DNA from: Tipula vernalis
Taxonomy: Eukaryota; Arthropoda; Insecta; Diptera; Tipulidae
DNA: 64,000 nt
NCBI GenBank assembly: GCA_958295665.1
Contig: OY282560.1
Location: 44,516,333 to 44,580,332, forward strand
Direction: 5' to 3'
Below, one piece after another: positions 61,311-64,000 of this stretch. The translations under genes were made by a program, and so were the position numbers. Below the pieces are notes generated by a model. The model searched no databases. It saw nothing but the letters and a program-made list of their open reading frames with translations, and was not told where the DNA came from. Positions within the stretch are counted from its first letter, which is position 1. Each line of letters opens with the position of its first letter.

Positions 61311-62111
61311 AAATGCAATCGCCGTATTTTTTATCACTGTATATATATTTTTTTTATTTTATTAGTTAAACTGTATTCGCTCACTGTTTTTCTACTAATG
61401 ATTTTATAAATTTATTATTTTTTTTTTCTTTCTTAAATTCTTTACAAAATTGTCTTGTAGAGACATCTAACTTTTCAAATGATAACTAATATCATTTACT
61501 ATAAATTTATGAACAATTTCAATTATTAGGCATAAAAACGTTGGGGATTAATAAATTATACTAATTATTTAGGCATAAATAAAAGTGTCAAAATGTCAGA
61601 ATATTCGTGTTTACAATTCAATTGTGGTGAGTTATTTTTAAATTATTTATAAAAATTTAATTATAATAATACAGAAATCCAAATTTTAATTAATTTTAGA
61701 TATAATAATAATGGAACGATGTCTACTTTGAAGAAGTGACAGATTAGCTGATGGCTTGTTCAGATAAGTTAAATATAAAATATTAATCGTACTTTGTTGA
61801 TTCTTTGTGTTTCTTTTAGCTAATCTTGTGGAGCTGGATCATTCTTAACAGCAAAAAATGAAATTTTCAAGTGAAACTACAAATACAAGATGTTCAGACC
61901 TATTGAAGAAAGCGAGGACGCCCTTTCTCCACCCCCGGGAGGAATTACATTCTTAAGTTAGTTCAAACAATATTTCAATATGACGTTCCCACACTTTTAA
62001 ATGCGAACGTCATCATAAAACAAACAAGTAGAAAAAACCCAAGCTGAACTTGAAAGTGCCAAGCAGACACAACGTGACCACGCGAATAGAAAATTTCAAT
62101 CATTTAGCTAG
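61311..62111. other. Non-coding interval
   Basis: No gene confirmed. At 61711 a short frame MERCLL breaks at a stop, and a GC-richer patch lies at 61880-61960 (CCACCCCCGGGAGG); neither could be assigned. Confidence 0.45.
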
Positions 62112-62545
62112 GTTAGCGTGTAAAGCCGCGTACACATTGAGCGAACGAACACTGAATTTCAAGCGAACACCGAACGCAAATTCGTGAGCAATCGAGAAAT
62201 TTTGTTTGAGATGGCACGTTAAAAACATGAAACAGAAGTATAAAGCAAAAAAAAAAAGAATTCTTCGGCTTTCTTAAATTTGTTTTTCATGTAGTAAAAT
62301 TACAATGTTCGCATTTTTGTCGTGCTTTTTTTACGAAATATGCTATAAAGTGATGATCACGATGATGAGGTATAAGAGAGCATCGCCGTGATTGATCATT
62401 GATCGCTCTTGAAGCGCTCAATCGTACAACAGGGGTGTACTATGACGTAACCGCGAACCGAATGTTCGATTCGCATTCGCTTGCGTTCGCTCCAAGAGCG
62501 GTACATCAAAGCAAATTGATGTTCAGTGTGGACGATAAGAACGCA
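62112..62545. mobile_element. MITE-like inverted repeat
   Basis: The left part GCCGCGTACACATTGAGCGA (62125) with GCGAACG units faces the right part, where CGTTCGCT and CAGTGTGGACG occur (62480-62545). The ends match only partly. Such GCG-TACACA-type ends occur in many insect MITEs; assignment is open. A frame (62399-62623) crossing it is not considered a gene. Confidence 0.35.
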
Positions 62546-62766
62546 AAAACAATACAACGAACGACGAACACAAATAAGTTTTTTCTTGTACAGAGTGAGG
62601 CAAAAGTCAAGAACGACTTTTAAAATTCAATATTTTATAATTTAATTTTTTTTTTTTTGATTTAGTTTGTTTTTACCGCAATTATTCTATCGCATTTTTA
62701 AATACAATGCTGTTGTAGTTAACAGTGATATACAATCCAAATAATAAATTGGTAAAAAAGAAATTA

Positions 62767-63170
62767 AATGGTGAAACCAGACTGGACCAAAAAAATGACT
62801 ATAGATCTGATTGAAGAATATCGATTACAGGAAATATTGTGGAATCCAAAGGACCCAAATTTCCACAACAATTTAAAAAAAAAGATGCTTGGGACTTCTT
62901 GGGAGTTGTTTTTCATTGTAATGTTATTAATAGATGATTATTAGTTTTGAAGATTTTATTTTATACAAAGGAAAGTGTCCGTTAAATTATATATCTTTCA
63001 GGGAGTAGACATAAAAAAAAATTAATTCACTACTATCATCATTTAGACGGTAAAGGCAAAAATGTGAGAGTGTTCACAAATCTAAATGGTTTGCGTATAA
63101 GCATTTGATGTTCTTATTGGACAAATACAAATCAAGAGACACCATAGACAACGCTTTTTCTGTAAGTAAA
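62767..63170 (+). pseudogene. MADF-domain partner gene of a Harbinger element
   Basis: Starts MVKPDWTKKMTIDLIEEY, then LWNPKDPNFHNN: the first part of a MADF (Myb/SANT-like) DNA-binding domain. The KKKDAWDF helix continues in a shifted frame near 62875. The domain end appears as KSKWFAYKHLMFLLDKY near 63080-63125, followed by KSRDTIDNAFS. PIF/Harbinger elements encode such a protein, which helps the transposase reach nucleus and DNA. It is convergent with the transposase just downstream. A poly(A) shift and a stretch of non-coding text in the middle (intron or decay) break it. Confidence 0.6.
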
Positions 63171-63245
63171 CAGTACAAATGTTTGATTCTTTATTTAATT
63201 TGATTAATTCATATAATAATAAAACATAATAATTCATATTATAAA

Positions 63246-64000
63246 CTATGCATAGTCGTTTTGCCATGGCACACTTCCAATTTCTGATGAAAAATATTCA
63301 GCAAATTCTTCTCTAATCAGTTTACAATATTCTGACGGTTTTCGACCAATTCTTGTCAATAGCAAAAAAAAAGTAGGTTCCTCTGTTCCGCTCAAACCTC
63401 TACCTTCGGCGTTGTATTCAATCTCATTTATCTCTGCTGTATAATAATTTCGAGAAGATTGACCCTTTCGCAAAAAATTGTGTAAATAAGCGCAACACTG
63501 TACAACAATACTGGCCGTCTCCGGTTCTAACAGCATCGGCTTACGAAGTACTCTAAATCTAGCAGACAATATCCCGAACATATTTTCAACGACTCGACGA
63601 GCTAGTGACAATGTACAATTGAAAATCCTTTGTTTTGATCCTTGTTCTTGAATACCCTGAAACGGCTTTATGATATGTTCCTGAAGGGCAAAGGCATCAT
63701 CTGCCACGAATACGTACGGTGATTTGCACGATCTTCTCGGAAGGTTGGTATCAGGAGGAATTCCTAATACACCCCTCTGCAGTCGGTCGTAAAAGAAGTA
63801 TTTTTAAATACACCTCCATCGGAAATCCTCCCTTGCGTTCCTATGTTCAAATATATAAAGCAGTAATCTGCATCTACAATGCCTAACAGTACGAAGCTAA
63901 AACTTTTTTTATAATTAAAAAACTCGCTTTTGGTATTAATTGGAGCTTGCCGTCAATAGATCCCAAGCAATGCGGAAAATTCCACAGTTCCTCATATTGT
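63246..64000 (-). pseudogene. PIF/Harbinger transposase (DDE_Tnp_4), runs off the window
   Basis: Minus strand, cut by the window edge. The first catalytic region NFPHCLGSIDGK lies near 63985-63950, the second LLGIVDADYCF near 63885, and the Glu region ARRVVENMFGILSARFRVL near 63610-63550. VADDAFALQEHIIKPF and CCAYLHNFLRKG are also family-typical. The C-terminal frame 63707-63246 is open (153 residues). A one-base shift near 63800 (run of A) separates it from the second catalytic block, and at least one more shift lies near 63900-63930. The D-D-E residues all survive. Whether a healthy N-terminus exists beyond 64000 cannot be seen. Confidence 0.8.

Noticed and set aside
62399..62623. 74-residue plus-strand frame as a gene
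   Set aside because: It lies across the MITE-like repeat and has no homology or gene signals.

Overview
The window looks like a transposon-dense, gene-poor stretch of an insect genome, most likely a brachyceran fly. The grounds are: strong AT richness; short introns (61 and 159 bases in the one convincing host gene); R1-clade and Jockey LINEs, Ty3/gypsy elements including one of errantivirus type with env remnants, a Foldback-like element, mariner, Crypton and PIF/Harbinger remnants; and many microsatellites. No bacterial-type operon, rRNA, tRNA or CRISPR array was seen. Species assignment is not possible from sequence alone.

Layout. 1-2.3 kb: non-coding, with a ~115-bp inverted repeat. 2.3-9.9 kb: two decayed R1-clade LINEs, both on the minus strand and head-to-tail; the upstream one abuts a ~155-bp AC/ACAT microsatellite and the downstream one ends in poly(A) followed by an AC-rich stub. 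10-14 kb: non-coding with a broken MADF-domain relic. 14-16.4 kb: two decayed Jockey/CR1-like LINE relics in opposite orientations. 17.0-26.6 kb: a repeat-rich block holding a Ty3/gypsy element (LTRs at 17635-17860 and 24644-24870), which is itself split by a 2.67-kb Foldback-like element with a 10-bp target duplication. 28.9-37.5 kb: MITE-like elements, simple and complex tandem repeats, a 2.26-kb element with terminal inverted repeats, a mariner relic and a ~200-bp-unit degenerate array. 37.5-42.3 kb: non-coding with several inverted repeats. 42.4-43.3 kb: the only convincing host gene, a three-exon gene for a small secreted Tyr/Pro/Ser-rich protein, with TATA box and poly(A) signal. 44.8-49.6 kb: a mariner relic, a second gypsy element without integrase or LTRs, and a DD41D-type transposase relic next to a (TA)n tract. 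50-50.8 kb: a long hairpin and a Crypton-type recombinase fragment. 52.1-61 kb: an errantivirus-type element (gag, protease, RT, RNase H, integrase start, env) broken by a DNA element carrying a ~600-bp 8-mer minisatellite and by a 3.66-kb Jockey LINE with a clear 9-bp target duplication. 62-64 kb: a MITE-like inverted repeat and a PIF/Harbinger element with its MADF partner gene, running off the window edge.

Nearly all coding capacity is dead mobile-element sequence. The nested insertions give a relative time order: gypsy before Foldback; errantivirus before the minisatellite element and the Jockey LINE. Nothing here is a demonstrated new system. The items most worth checking are the Foldback-like insertion, the microsatellite-flanked R1 pair, the spliced secreted-protein gene, and the 2.26-kb TIR element that contains splice-consistent exons.
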